DNA of 64,000 nucleotides from Thioclava pacifica DSM 10166 (lineage in GTDB: Bacteria; Pseudomonadota; Alphaproteobacteria; Rhodobacterales; Rhodobacteraceae). Shown here piece by piece: positions 26,738 to 35,110 of the stretch. The position numbers were made by a program, and so were the translations under genes. Location of the stretch: the NCBI RefSeq assembly GCF_000714535.1, contig NZ_AUND01000040.1, positions 124,001 to 188,000 of the forward strand, in the 5' to 3' direction. The notes under the pieces are model-generated. The model did not search any database. It worked only from the letters and a program-made list of their open reading frames with translations, and had not been told where the DNA came from. Position 1 is the stretch's first letter, and each line of letters opens with the position of its first letter.

Positions 26738-27537
26738 CGCAAATCAAGGGTAAGACCGCGCTGGTGACGGGATCGGTGCAAGGGATCGGGCTTGCGATCG
26801 CCGAGGCGCTGGCCGGGGCGGGAGCGCGGATCGGGTTGCACGGGCTGGCCGGTCCCGAACAGGTGGCGCAGGCCACGCGAAGGCTTGAGGCGGCGGGCGC
26901 GCCGGAGGTGCGGTTCTTCGAGGCCGACATGGCTGACCCGCAGGCGATCGATGCAATGATGGATGCGGTGGCGGACTGGGGCGGGGCCGATATCCTCGTG
27001 AATAACGCGGGCATCCAGCGCACGGTGAGCCTGGCCGAGGCCACGCCCGAGATCTGGGATGCGGTGATTGCGGTGAACCTGTCGGGCGCGTTTCACACGA
27101 TGCGTCGCGCGCTGCCCGCGATGGGGGCGAAGGGCTATGGCCGCGTGATCAATATCGCCTCGGTGCACGGGCTGGTAGCCTCGGTCAACAAGGCGCCCTA
27201 TGTGGCCTCGAAATTCGGCCTCGTCGGGATGAGCCGGGTCGCGGCTTTGGAATATGCGACCGCGGGCAGCAAGGCCTCTGGCGGGGTGACGGTCAATTGC
27301 ATCTGCCCGGGTTGGACCGAAACCGAGATCCTCGCGCCCCAGATCGCCGAGCGCGCGGCCGCCCATGGTGGGGATCGCGCCGCAGGCGTGGCCGAGCTTC
27401 TCGCTGAAAAACAGCCCTCACAGCGAATGTCGGACCCGTCCGAGATCGGCGCGCTCGCGCTGTGGCTCTGCGCGCCCATCGCCCATAACGTGACCGGAAC
27501 CTCGATCCCGGTCGATGGGGGCTGGACGACGCAGTAA
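26734..27537 (+). CDS. Short-chain dehydrogenase, resembling D-3-hydroxybutyrate dehydrogenase
   Basis: A 267-residue SDR. The cofactor motif is TGSVQGIG, NNAG lies near residue 90, and the catalytic Ser-Tyr-Lys set is recognisable (INIASVHG, then YVASK). The C-terminal stretch with KQPSQRM and the ending VDGGWTTQ closely resemble D-3-hydroxybutyrate dehydrogenases. It would oxidise a 3-hydroxy acid to a 3-oxo acid with NAD, which fits a neighbouring acyl-CoA synthetase and thiolase. It begins inside the stop of the synthetase gene (ATGA) after GAGGAGAGAGA. Confidence 0.85.
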   Translation: MTQIKGKTALVTGSVQGIGLAIAEALAGAGARIGLHGLAGPEQVAQATRRLEAAGAPEVRFFEADMADPQAIDAMMDAVADWGGADILVNNAGIQRTVSLAEATPEIWDAVIAVNLSGAFHTMRRALPAMGAKGYGRVINIASVHGLVASVNKAPYVASKFGLVGMSRVAALEYATAGSKASGGVTVNCICPGWTETEILAPQIAERAAAHGGDRAAGVAELLAEKQPSQRMSDPSEIGALALWLCAPIAHNVTGTSIPVDGGWTTQ

Positions 27538-27546
27538 GGCGATGCC

Positions 27547-27565
27547 GGGGGGGCAGGCGCCCCCC
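27547..27565. terminator. Convergent GC hairpin between the SDR and di-haem genes
   Basis: A run of seven G (27547-27553) can pair with six C (27560-27565) around a short loop. It lies between the converging stops at 27537 and 27568. T-tracts are lacking, so it may act as a bidirectional, weak or Rho-assisted terminator. Confidence 0.5.
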
Positions 27566-27567
27566 GC

Positions 27568-29181
27568 TCACTCGCCCCAGTTCAGCCGGATATCGTGGCG
27601 GTAGCGATATTGCGGCGGCAGTGTCGGCGCGGTGGCCTCGTCGATCTCGGCATGGACATTGGCAGGTGGCGTGACCGTCGCATCGCGCCCGAAGAGGAAG
27701 CTTTGCTCGGCCACGAGCACCCTATAAGCCTTGTTCAGCGCCAATGCGCGCTCGCGCGAGGGGGTGATGAGGTCATAGACCGTCTTGCCCGCCATCGCCT
27801 CGGTGTCGACGCGGCCATCGGGCGTGAACCAGCGCGCAATCATCTCGGTGTTGGAGCGGAATTCATCTCCGCCGCCGCTGCGCTCGAGATATTGCGCGAT
27901 CTCGCCCATGCTCTCGCCCAGATTGGGCACGTCGCGCTGGCTGTGCAGGTCGATGTAGCCCCAGCCCTTCGCCCCGGTGATCTTGCGCGGGAAGGCCCAG
28001 GTCTGGTCGATATTCGCGCCCGTCGTGGTGTGGCAGCCACGGCAGAAGAACAGCTCCTCATTGGTCTGGCGGCGCAGGCGGCCTGTTTCATCCTCGATGA
28101 AGGCCAGGAGCGTCCAGCCCATGCCGTTATCCATCCCCTTGTCGCCAAGGTCGATATAGCGCGGCAGGTTCTCGTCGAGCTTTTCCTGACGTTCATTGCC
28201 ATAGCGCGAGGCGATCTGCGGGATCGAGAGGGCGCGGGTTTTCACCATGTAGCGCAGTTCTTTCATGCGCGGCGGTGTGGTGATCGTGTCGTCCTCGCCA
28301 ATCCCCACATAGCGCACGGAATGCAGAAACTCGGTGCCTTCGGGATAGAGCATCCGCTGCACGGGCTCATCCGAGGCCGCCCCGAGATAATCTGCGCGGC
28401 GTTTGATCGTGGCGGTTCGCCCGAGCGTCCCGTCGCCATCGAGATCCACGCCGAGCGCGGCTTCGTCCACCTCCGGCAGGCTGACCTCGTCGCGATCCTG
28501 AAAGGCCATTTCCAGCAGCGCGAGATTGGCGAAGTAGAGATCGCGGCTCTCGCGCCCGTCCGTGTCCGTATAGAACGGCGCGGGCAGGCGGATCAGCACG
28601 TCATCGGTCGAGCCGTTCGTAGGCCAGAAAGTCGAGGGCTGCGGTTTGTAATTGAACGCAACCCACCACGAGCCATCCCGCGCGAGTCCTTCCGCGTCGA
28701 AGGCGCCCGCGCCGTGGGCATAACCATCCAGATCCGGGATCCAGCCCTCGAAGCCTTCCGCGCGCAGACGTCCGGCCAGATCGGAATAATTGTCCTGTCC
28801 GATCCAGTCGAGGATCGCCGCATCCGAGATCGCCGCAACCTTGGCCGAACGGTCGATGAAGAGATTGGCGTAATGGTTGGTCATGCCCGCTTCCGAGAAG
28901 GCGTATTCCGCCTGCAACCCGCCGTCTTGCATGAAATTGGGGCGCTCCCGGTCGGTATTCGACTGGTGGCAGACATAGCAGGGATTATAGCGCCCCTCGA
29001 TCTCGGTGTAGCATTGCGGCGGGATCGGGGCTTCGGGATTGTAGCGCCGTCCGGCCTCGGCGAGATCCTCGGAGGCGGGCCGCAGCGCCATCAGCGCGGC
29101 GGTGTCGAGCTTCGAGAGCGGTTGCGCGGCGGCCGCGAGCGGGGAGAGGGCGAGAAGCGCGCTCGCCAGACGATACAGCAT
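27568..29181 (-). CDS. Exported protein with two CxxCH haem-c motifs, next to phoX
   Basis: A 537-residue precursor. The start MLYRLASALLALSPLAAAAQ gives a clean signal peptide with cleavage near residue 19, which is why it is preferred over a GTG 14 codons upstream. CYVCH (Cys68-His72) and CRGCH (Cys380-His384) are c-type haem attachment sites, more than 300 residues apart. A DLDGDGTLG segment near residue 245 resembles a calcium-binding loop. It should be a periplasmic di-haem protein, possibly an electron-transfer or peroxidase-like protein, but I do not recognise a family. It lies 74 bp downstream of phoX on the same strand, so co-expression under phosphate limitation is plausible. Confidence 0.75.
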   Translation of the reverse strand: MLYRLASALLALSPLAAAAQPLSKLDTAALMALRPASEDLAEAGRRYNPEAPIPPQCYTEIEGRYNPCYVCHQSNTDRERPNFMQDGGLQAEYAFSEAGMTNHYANLFIDRSAKVAAISDAAILDWIGQDNYSDLAGRLRAEGFEGWIPDLDGYAHGAGAFDAEGLARDGSWWVAFNYKPQPSTFWPTNGSTDDVLIRLPAPFYTDTDGRESRDLYFANLALLEMAFQDRDEVSLPEVDEAALGVDLDGDGTLGRTATIKRRADYLGAASDEPVQRMLYPEGTEFLHSVRYVGIGEDDTITTPPRMKELRYMVKTRALSIPQIASRYGNERQEKLDENLPRYIDLGDKGMDNGMGWTLLAFIEDETGRLRRQTNEELFFCRGCHTTTGANIDQTWAFPRKITGAKGWGYIDLHSQRDVPNLGESMGEIAQYLERSGGGDEFRSNTEMIARWFTPDGRVDTEAMAGKTVYDLITPSRERALALNKAYRVLVAEQSFLFGRDATVTPPANVHAEIDEATAPTLPPQYRYRHDIRLNWGE

Positions 29182-29255
29182 GACAGTCTCGGGCAGGGGG
29201 AATGAAAACCGGGGGCAGGTCACGCCCGCCCCCGGCAGGGTCTTTCAGGCGTGGA

Positions 29256-30818
29256 TTACATCGCGCTGCGATCGGGGGTGTAGAGCCACATCGCGTTGTT
29301 CTCGTGATGGCCGGTATCCTCACCGATCAGCACCTGACCCGAGGGCAGGACGACGATGTTGTCGGGGTTCGAGATCGCGTTCACGTCGCAGGCATTGGTT
29401 TCGGCGTTCTTGTCATACGCGCCACCCGCCACGGCCGGGATCATCGTCGCGACGTTATAGGCCGCGTCGAGCTTCATCTCGTAGACGACGCCGCACTTGT
29501 TCTCGGCCACCTGCACGTCGCCCTTGTCATCGGCCATGCCCTTGGCGACTTCCGACATCGCCATGTACATGTAGGGGACCGAGCCATCGGCCGCCGCGTC
29601 GAAGTTGATGTTCACGCCTTCCATCTTGCGGAATTCGGCGGTCGCACCCTTGGCCTTGGCGGCCTTACGGCTTTCGAGGAAGGCCGCGCGGTCGTCTTTC
29701 GCCTCGCCCTTCGCCCAGGCCGCGACCTCTTCGTCGGAGATGTAGGAGCTCTTGCCTTCGGCGTAATCGGCCTGGGTGATGCCGTCATAATCCGCGATCC
29801 ATGCGGCGATATCGGCTTCGGTGCCATGGGCCAGCTCGATCCATTCGACATCGAACCCGCTTTCGGCCGCGGCGGTGCCCGGCGCGGTCTGCTGGGTCAT
29901 CTTCGCGGCGTAGAGCGTGCCCGCCGAAAGATCGCCCGCCTCGTCGGCGACGAATTTGAAGAACACGACATTGGTGCCGTCATCGGAGAGATAGACCGTC
30001 TTGCGATCGGGCATCACCACCGAGTTCTCATGCGAGAAGCGACCCATCGCGAAACGCTTGACCGGGGTGGCCTGACCGGCCGGATCGGCGATCTCGACGA
30101 TGAAGCCGTAGCGGTAGGGGTTCGGATACTGGCCCAGATACTGCTCGAGCCCGGCCACGTCGCCGATCTCTTCGAAGTTCGGGTTGTTCCAGTCCGCGGT
30201 TTCGTCGAAATACAGTTCTTCCGAGCTCAGCGGGGTGTTCCAGGGCGAGAGCGTGCCGAAGCAGTTCACCCAGGTGCCGTGCACGGCCGAGAAGTCGAGC
30301 ATCATCGCGTCATTGGCATCTGCGCTCCAGGTGCCGTCGGCCGCGCGCGACAGCTTCACCCGCGACATGCCGCCGGGACGGTCTTCCCAGTTGGTGAAGA
30401 GATAGCCCGCATCCTCGCCGGTCGCGACGAAGGCGTTGAAGTCGGGATCGTTCGACGAGAGGATCTCGCCCTTGGCATTGCTGATCTTGCCGATCTTGCC
30501 GAAGTCGCCTTCCTGCACCAGCACCTGATACTGGCCCAGCGAGGTCTTCACGACTTTCTTGTCATCGCCTTCGGGCACGACCGAGGCCTTCGCCTTGAAG
30601 TCCGCATTCGCGACGACGCCGATCGTCGCCTTGGCGAATTCGTTGCCCATGTCGTCGGCAGGGTGCTGGACGTTGAAGAACAGGTCGCCCTTTTCGAGGA
30701 ACATGCCGGTGATCTCGCCGCCCAGCGGCACGGTGACCACGCGGGTGAGGTTCTCGGCCAGAACCGGCGTGCTCAGCGCGGTCGACAGGACGAGCGAGGA
30801 AAGAAGAGTGGATTTCAT
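29256..30818 (-). CDS. phoX: PhoX-family (DUF839) phosphatase
   Basis: A 520-residue precursor. MKSTLLSSLVLSTALSTPVLAEN is a Sec-type signal peptide; no Tat twin-arginine motif is seen, although classical PhoX proteins use Tat. The active-site stretch NCFGTLSPWNTPLSSEE corresponds to the conserved Cys-to-Glu-Glu region of PhoX, and GRFSHENSVVMPDRKTVYLSDD to the calcium/iron-binding His-Glu and Asp-Asp region. PhoX enzymes release phosphate from organic monoesters in the periplasm using iron and calcium. ATG 30818 is chosen because GGGAG lies about 8 nt upstream and the signal peptide begins there. It is divergent from pstS, which fits a phosphate-starvation role. Confidence 0.85.
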   Translation of the reverse strand: MKSTLLSSLVLSTALSTPVLAENLTRVVTVPLGGEITGMFLEKGDLFFNVQHPADDMGNEFAKATIGVVANADFKAKASVVPEGDDKKVVKTSLGQYQVLVQEGDFGKIGKISNAKGEILSSNDPDFNAFVATGEDAGYLFTNWEDRPGGMSRVKLSRAADGTWSADANDAMMLDFSAVHGTWVNCFGTLSPWNTPLSSEELYFDETADWNNPNFEEIGDVAGLEQYLGQYPNPYRYGFIVEIADPAGQATPVKRFAMGRFSHENSVVMPDRKTVYLSDDGTNVVFFKFVADEAGDLSAGTLYAAKMTQQTAPGTAAAESGFDVEWIELAHGTEADIAAWIADYDGITQADYAEGKSSYISDEEVAAWAKGEAKDDRAAFLESRKAAKAKGATAEFRKMEGVNINFDAAADGSVPYMYMAMSEVAKGMADDKGDVQVAENKCGVVYEMKLDAAYNVATMIPAVAGGAYDKNAETNACDVNAISNPDNIVVLPSGQVLIGEDTGHHENNAMWLYTPDRSAM

Positions 30819-31321
30819 GATGCGGCTCCCAGAGTTAACGCTACGGGGGTCCTTAGGGGGCGATTGTATCGGATTTCTCACGAACTGATAACAGAACTGT
30901 GAAACACGTCTGAGCGGGAATCGCGCGTGCCGAAATGTGCGAAGTTGAGCCTTTCGGCACGCTCAGATCGTGGAGTCGTGGCCGATCGCGAAAGGCTGGC
31001 GGACCGTTTCACGTCACAAACCGACGAAATCTCCTCGCATGGTTCGCGCCGTTCAGGCGGGTCTGGGGATGGTCTCTCGGAAATGCGACCGGGGTGGTCG
31101 CGTGATGGCGTGTCCCAATGAATTGAAGTTAAAAGAAAAAAGTCCCTGCGGGGCGAAGATCCGGCACACGAGAAACTGCGTGTGACCCTGCAAATTATCA
31201 CGCCCATTCACCGCTTCGCGATTGTTGCATGGCTGTCAGAAAACGCGCCCAAACCGTCAGGCAACGAAACGGGGTGCTCTCGTTTCGGCGTGAAATGACA
31301 GACAACGAGGATCGTTATCCC
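30819..31321. promoter_or_regulatory. 503-bp divergent phoX-pstS control region
   Basis: No credible gene is present. Sites resembling half of a PhoB box (CTGTCA-type) occur at 31233-31239 on the plus strand and at 31295-31301 on the minus strand, and a fuller candidate lies at 30888-30905. An A-rich tract at 31130-31141 is unusually AT-rich for the window. This region should carry the phoX and pst promoters. Confidence 0.5.
30888..30905 (-). promoter_or_regulatory. Candidate Pho box upstream of phoX
   Basis: Read on the minus strand, GTTTCAC-AGTT-CTGTTAT has the 7+4+7 layout of a PhoB box. The second half-site matches CTGTCAT at six of seven positions, the first at four. It lies 70 bp before the phoX start, a suitable distance for activation. 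Confidence 0.4.
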
Positions 31322-32374
31322 ATGTTAAAATCCCGTCTTTCCCTCACCGCCGTGATCGCCGGTGCCACGCTGGTCTCGGCTGTCGCGGCGCAGGCTGGCG
31401 ACATCTCGGGCGCCGGCGCGACCTTCCCCTATCCGATCTATTCGGACTGGGCGAAAACCTACAAGGACAAGACCGGCACCGGCCTCAACTACCAGGCCAT
31501 CGGCTCGGGCGGCGGCATCAAGCAGATCGAAGCGCGCACCGTGACCTTCGGCGCCTCCGACAAGCCACTGGGTGGCGACGAGCTGAAGGCCAACACGCTG
31601 GTTCAGTTCCCGACCGTGATGGGCGGCATCGTCCCGGTCGTGAATATCGACGGCATCAAGCCGGGCGAGCTGGTGCTCGACGGGGAGACGCTGGCGAAGA
31701 TCTACGAGGGCAAGATCACCAAGTGGAACGATCCGGCCATCGCCAAGCTCAATGAAGGCGTGAAGCTGCCCGACGCAGCGATCGCCGTTGTCCACCGTTC
31801 GGACGGATCGGGCACCACCTTCAACTACACCTACTACCTCGCCTCGGTCGATCAGGGCTGGAAGGACGATATCGGCGTCTCGACCGCTGTCGAATGGCCG
31901 GTGGGTCTGGGTGCCAAGGGCAACCAGGGCGTGGCCGCGAATGTCGGCCAGACGAAGAACTCGATCGGCTATGTCGAATATGCCTACGCGCTGCAAAACA
32001 AGATGACCTACACGGACATGATCAACAAGGACGGCAAGCGCGTGGCGCCGAAAGCGGACGCTTTCGCGGCGGCTGCGGCCAATGCCGACTGGTCGAGCCA
32101 GCCGGGCTTCGGCGTGATCCTCGCCAACCAGCCGGGTGCGGGCACCTGGCCGATGACGGCGGCGACCTTCATCCTGATGCATTCGGATGCCAAAGACGGC
32201 GCGGCCTCTGCCGAAGCGCTCAAGTTCTTCGACTGGGCTTACGCGAATGGCGGTGAGGCTGCCGCGAAGCTCGACTACATCCCGATGCCGGCCTCGGTGG
32301 TCGCGCAGATCAAGGCGGAATGGACGCAGATCAAGGGCAAGGACGGCGCCTCGGTCTGGGCGATGAACAACTGA
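31322..32374 (+). CDS. pstS: Phosphate ABC transporter substrate-binding protein PstS
   Basis: A 350-residue precursor with a signal peptide (MLKSRLSLTAVIAGATLVSA, cleaved after AQA). The phosphate-binding fold is clear: SGAGATFPYPIYSDWAK at the mature N-terminus, GSGGGIKQI, FGASDKPL, and VVHRSDGSGTTFNYTYYL. It binds orthophosphate with high affinity in the periplasm and hands it to PstCA. ATG 31322 has GAGG 11 nt upstream; an upstream in-frame start would spoil the signal peptide. It is the first gene of pstSCAB. Confidence 0.96.
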   Translation: MLKSRLSLTAVIAGATLVSAVAAQAGDISGAGATFPYPIYSDWAKTYKDKTGTGLNYQAIGSGGGIKQIEARTVTFGASDKPLGGDELKANTLVQFPTVMGGIVPVVNIDGIKPGELVLDGETLAKIYEGKITKWNDPAIAKLNEGVKLPDAAIAVVHRSDGSGTTFNYTYYLASVDQGWKDDIGVSTAVEWPVGLGAKGNQGVAANVGQTKNSIGYVEYAYALQNKMTYTDMINKDGKRVAPKADAFAAAAANADWSSQPGFGVILANQPGAGTWPMTAATFILMHSDAKDGAASAEALKFFDWAYANGGEAAAKLDYIPMPASVVAQIKAEWTQIKGKDGASVWAMNN

Positions 32375-32398
32375 GTGTACGATCCCACGCGTGATCTC

Positions 32399-32427
32399 GG
32401 GAGGGCTGCTTCGGCGGCCCTCCCTTT
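32399..32427 (+). terminator. Attenuating hairpin between pstS and pstC
   Basis: GGGAGGGCTGC (32399-32409) and GCGGCCCTCCC (32414-32424) form an 11-bp stem with one G-U closed by the very stable UUCG tetraloop, followed by TTT. The T-run is short, so read-through into pstC is expected. It would set a high PstS to PstCAB ratio. Confidence 0.75.
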
Positions 32428-32450
32428 GCCCATTTTGAAGGGAGCACAGA

Positions 32451-33419
32451 ATGAGCGTCGTGACTGAGTTCGAAACCGGCCCGCGCGCGACCAACCCGGT
32501 GGCACGATCCGACCGGGTTTTCGGCACGCTGACCTTCGCCGCCGCGGTGGTGGTGCTGCTGACCCTGCTGGGCGTGTTCGTCTCGCTGGCAATGGGTGCC
32601 TGGCCCGCTTTCCAGAAATTCGGGATCGGCTTTCTCTACACCGCGAAATGGAACCCGGTGACCGACAAGTTCGGCGCGCTGGCCCCGCTTTACGGAACCG
32701 TCGTGACCTCGGTGATCGCGATGCTGATCGCTGTGCCGGTGGGGCTCGGGATCGCGATCTTCCTGACCGAGACCTGCCCGCGCATCCTCCGCCGCCCGCT
32801 GGGGATCGCGATCGAGCTGCTCGCGGGCATCCCCTCGATCATCTACGGGATCTGGGGGCTCTTCGTCTTCGCGCCCTTCATGCAATCGGTGGTGCAGCCC
32901 GCGCTGATCGATACGCTCGGGCAAGTGCCGCTGATCGGCACGCTGTTCTCGGGCGCGCCCTACGGGATCGGGATGCTGACCGCCGGGCTGATCCTCGCGA
33001 TGATGGTGCTGCCCTTCATCGCCTCGCTGGCGCGCGATATCTTCCTGACCGTGCCCGACATGCTGCGCGAGAGCGCCTACGGGCTGGGCATGACCCGCTG
33101 GGAGGTCAATCGCCATATCGTGATCCCGCATGTGCGCACGGCGCTGGTGGGGGGGATCATGCTGAGCCTTGGTCGGGCGCTTGGCGAGACGATGGCCGTG
33201 ACCTTCGTGATCGGCAACGCACATCGGATTTCGGCCTCGATCCTGCAGCCGGGCACGACGATCTCGGCCGCCATCGCCAACGAGTTCACCGAGGCCACGA
33301 CGCCGCTTTACACCGCATCGCTGATCGCGCTGGGGCTGGTGCTGTTCATCCTCACCTTCATCGTTCTGGCCGCCGCGCAATACATGCTGCGCCGGATGAA
33401 GCAGAAATCGGGAGTGTAA
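32451..33419 (+). CDS. pstC: Phosphate ABC transporter permease PstC
   Basis: A 322-residue permease with six predicted membrane helices. The PstC signature GIPSIIYGIWGLFVFAPF is present, and the coupling loop is ESAYGLGMTRWEVNRHIVIP. It forms the phosphate channel with PstA. A GAAGGGAGCACAG ribosome binding site precedes the ATG. It is followed by pstA after 3 bp. Confidence 0.95.
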   Translation: MSVVTEFETGPRATNPVARSDRVFGTLTFAAAVVVLLTLLGVFVSLAMGAWPAFQKFGIGFLYTAKWNPVTDKFGALAPLYGTVVTSVIAMLIAVPVGLGIAIFLTETCPRILRRPLGIAIELLAGIPSIIYGIWGLFVFAPFMQSVVQPALIDTLGQVPLIGTLFSGAPYGIGMLTAGLILAMMVLPFIASLARDIFLTVPDMLRESAYGLGMTRWEVNRHIVIPHVRTALVGGIMLSLGRALGETMAVTFVIGNAHRISASILQPGTTISAAIANEFTEATTPLYTASLIALGLVLFILTFIVLAAAQYMLRRMKQKSGV

Positions 33420-33422
33420 GCG

Positions 33423-34262
33423 ATGGCCTCGATGACCCGCAGAAAAACCGTGAACGCGGTGATGATGACGCTGAGCACCGGGGCCGCGGGGCTGGGGCTC
33501 TTCGTGCTCGCCGTGATCCTGATCCACCTTGTCGCGAAGGGGGCGGGCGCGTTGAACCTTGCCGTTTTCACGCAGGACACACCCTCGCCGATGGAGGCGG
33601 GCGGCTTGCGCAACGCGATTGTCGGCTCGCTGGTGATGAGCGCGATCGCGGTGGCGATCGGCACGCCTATCGGCATCCTCGCAGGGACTTACATGGCGGA
33701 ATACGGACGGTTCTCGAAGCTGACCAAGCTCATCCGCTTCGTGAATGACATCCTGCTGTCGGCGCCTTCGATCATCGTCGGCCTGTTTGTCTATCAGCTA
33801 CTCGTCGTCAGCCTCGGGCATTTCTCGGCGCTGGCAGGCGCGGTGGCACTGGCGATCCTCGTGATCCCGATCGTGGTGCGCACCACCGAGGACATGCTGC
33901 TGCTGGTGCCCGATCAGCTGCGCGAGGCAGGGCTTGCGATGGGCGCGCCGCGCTGGGTGGTAATCCGCACCATTGCCTACAAGGCCGCCCGCGCGGGCAT
34001 GGTGACGGGCGTGTTGCTCGCCATCGCGCGGATCTCGGGCGAGACCGCGCCGCTGCTGTTCACGGCGCTGTCGAACAACTTCTTCAGCCTCAATCTTACG
34101 CAGCCGATGGCCTCGCTGCCGATCACCATCTTCCAATTCGCGCTGTCGCCTTACGACAACTGGCAGGCCCTCGCCTGGGCCGGCGCGCTTCTCATCACCG
34201 TCGCGGTGCTGGCGCTCTCGATCATCGCCCGCCTCGTCACCTCCCGAAAGGAGAAAGCCTGA
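33423..34262 (+). CDS. pstA: Phosphate ABC transporter permease PstA
   Basis: A 279-residue permease with six membrane helices. [19 protein letters not shown] and the loop [18 protein letters not shown] match PstA, as does [18 protein letters not shown] toward the C-terminus. It partners PstC. The stop codon shares one base with the pstB start (TGATG), so the two are translationally coupled. Confidence 0.95.
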   Translation: MASMTRRKTVNAVMMTLSTGAAGLGLFVLAVILIHLVAKGAGALNLAVFTQDTPSPMEAGGLRNAIVGSLVMSAIAVAIGTPIGILAGTYMAEYGRFSKLTKLIRFVNDILLSAPSIIVGLFVYQLLVVSLGHFSALAGAVALAILVIPIVVRTTEDMLLLVPDQLREAGLAMGAPRWVVIRTIAYKAARAGMVTGVLLAIARISGETAPLLFTALSNNFFSLNLTQPMASLPITIFQFALSPYDNWQALAWAGALLITVAVLALSIIARLVTSRKEKA

Positions 34263-35071
34263 TGGACACCCTGACCCGCGAGCGTTCGCCGCTGAGCTTC
34301 GAAGGCATCGACCCGGCGCCCAAGCCGCGCATCTCGATCCGCAATCTCGAGTTCTTCTACGGCAAGACCCGCGCGCTGAAAGGCATCGACCTCGACCTGC
34401 CGGAAAACCGCGTGACCGCTTTCATCGGGCCGTCGGGCTGCGGGAAATCGACCCTGCTGCGGGTGCTGAACCGGATGTATGACCTCTATCCGAACCAGAC
34501 CGCGACGGGCGAGGTGCTGCTCGATGGCGAGAATATCCTCGCGCGTGGCACAGACCTGAACCGGCTGCGCACCAAGGTCGGCATGGTGTTCCAGAAGCCC
34601 ACGCCTTTTCCGATGACGATCCACGAGAACATCGCCTTTGGTCTGCGGCTGATGGGCACCGTGAAATCCGAGATCGACGACCGGATCGAGGCGGCGCTGC
34701 GCGGGGCCGCACTCTGGGAAGAGGTGAAGGACAAGCTGCAAGCCTCGGGGCAGTCGCTGTCGGGCGGTCAGCAGCAGCGCCTGTGCATCGCGCGCACGAT
34801 CGCGGTGGAGCCCGAGGTGATTTTGCTGGACGAACCGGCTTCGGCGCTTGACCCGATCTCGACGGGCAAGATCGAGGAGACGATCCATCAGCTCAAGGAG
34901 CGATTCACCATCGCCATTGTCACCCATAACATGCAGCAGGCAAGCCGCGTCAGCGACCGCACCGCCTTCATGTATCTGGGCGAGCTGATCGAGGCTGGAG
35001 AGACGGCGCAGATCTTCACCCGCCCGCGCGAGGAGCGGACCTCGGATTACATCACCGGGCGCTTCGGCTGA
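34262..35071 (+). CDS. pstB: Phosphate ABC transporter ATP-binding protein PstB
   Basis: A 269-residue ATPase. Walker A is GPSGCGKST, the Q-loop lies in [15 protein letters not shown], the signature is [13 protein letters not shown], Walker B is [13 protein letters not shown] and the switch His is in [16 protein letters not shown] is typical of PstB. It drives phosphate import. The operon ends here: phoU, which often follows pstB, is missing, and the next gene is on the opposite strand. Confidence 0.96.
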   Translation: MDTLTRERSPLSFEGIDPAPKPRISIRNLEFFYGKTRALKGIDLDLPENRVTAFIGPSGCGKSTLLRVLNRMYDLYPNQTATGEVLLDGENILARGTDLNRLRTKVGMVFQKPTPFPMTIHENIAFGLRLMGTVKSEIDDRIEAALRGAALWEEVKDKLQASGQSLSGGQQQRLCIARTIAVEPEVILLDEPASALDPISTGKIEETIHQLKERFTIAIVTHNMQQASRVSDRTAFMYLGELIEAGETAQIFTRPREERTSDYITGRFG

Positions 35072-35084
35072 TCTGAGCCGGGCA

Positions 35085-35105
35085 GGGGGCGCATCTCGCG
35101 CCCCC
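35085..35105. terminator. Convergent hairpin between pstB and the decarboxylase gene
   Basis: GGGGGCGC (35085-35092) and GCGCCCCC (35098-35105) form a perfect 8-bp stem with loop ATCTC between the converging stops at 35071 and 35111. T-tracts are poor on both sides. Confidence 0.55.
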
Positions 35106-35110
35106 GCGCG

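Noticed and set aside
31100-31160. Terminator at the A-rich tract in the phoX-pstS spacer
   Set aside because: Only a 4-bp stem precedes the T-run on the minus strand, too weak to call.
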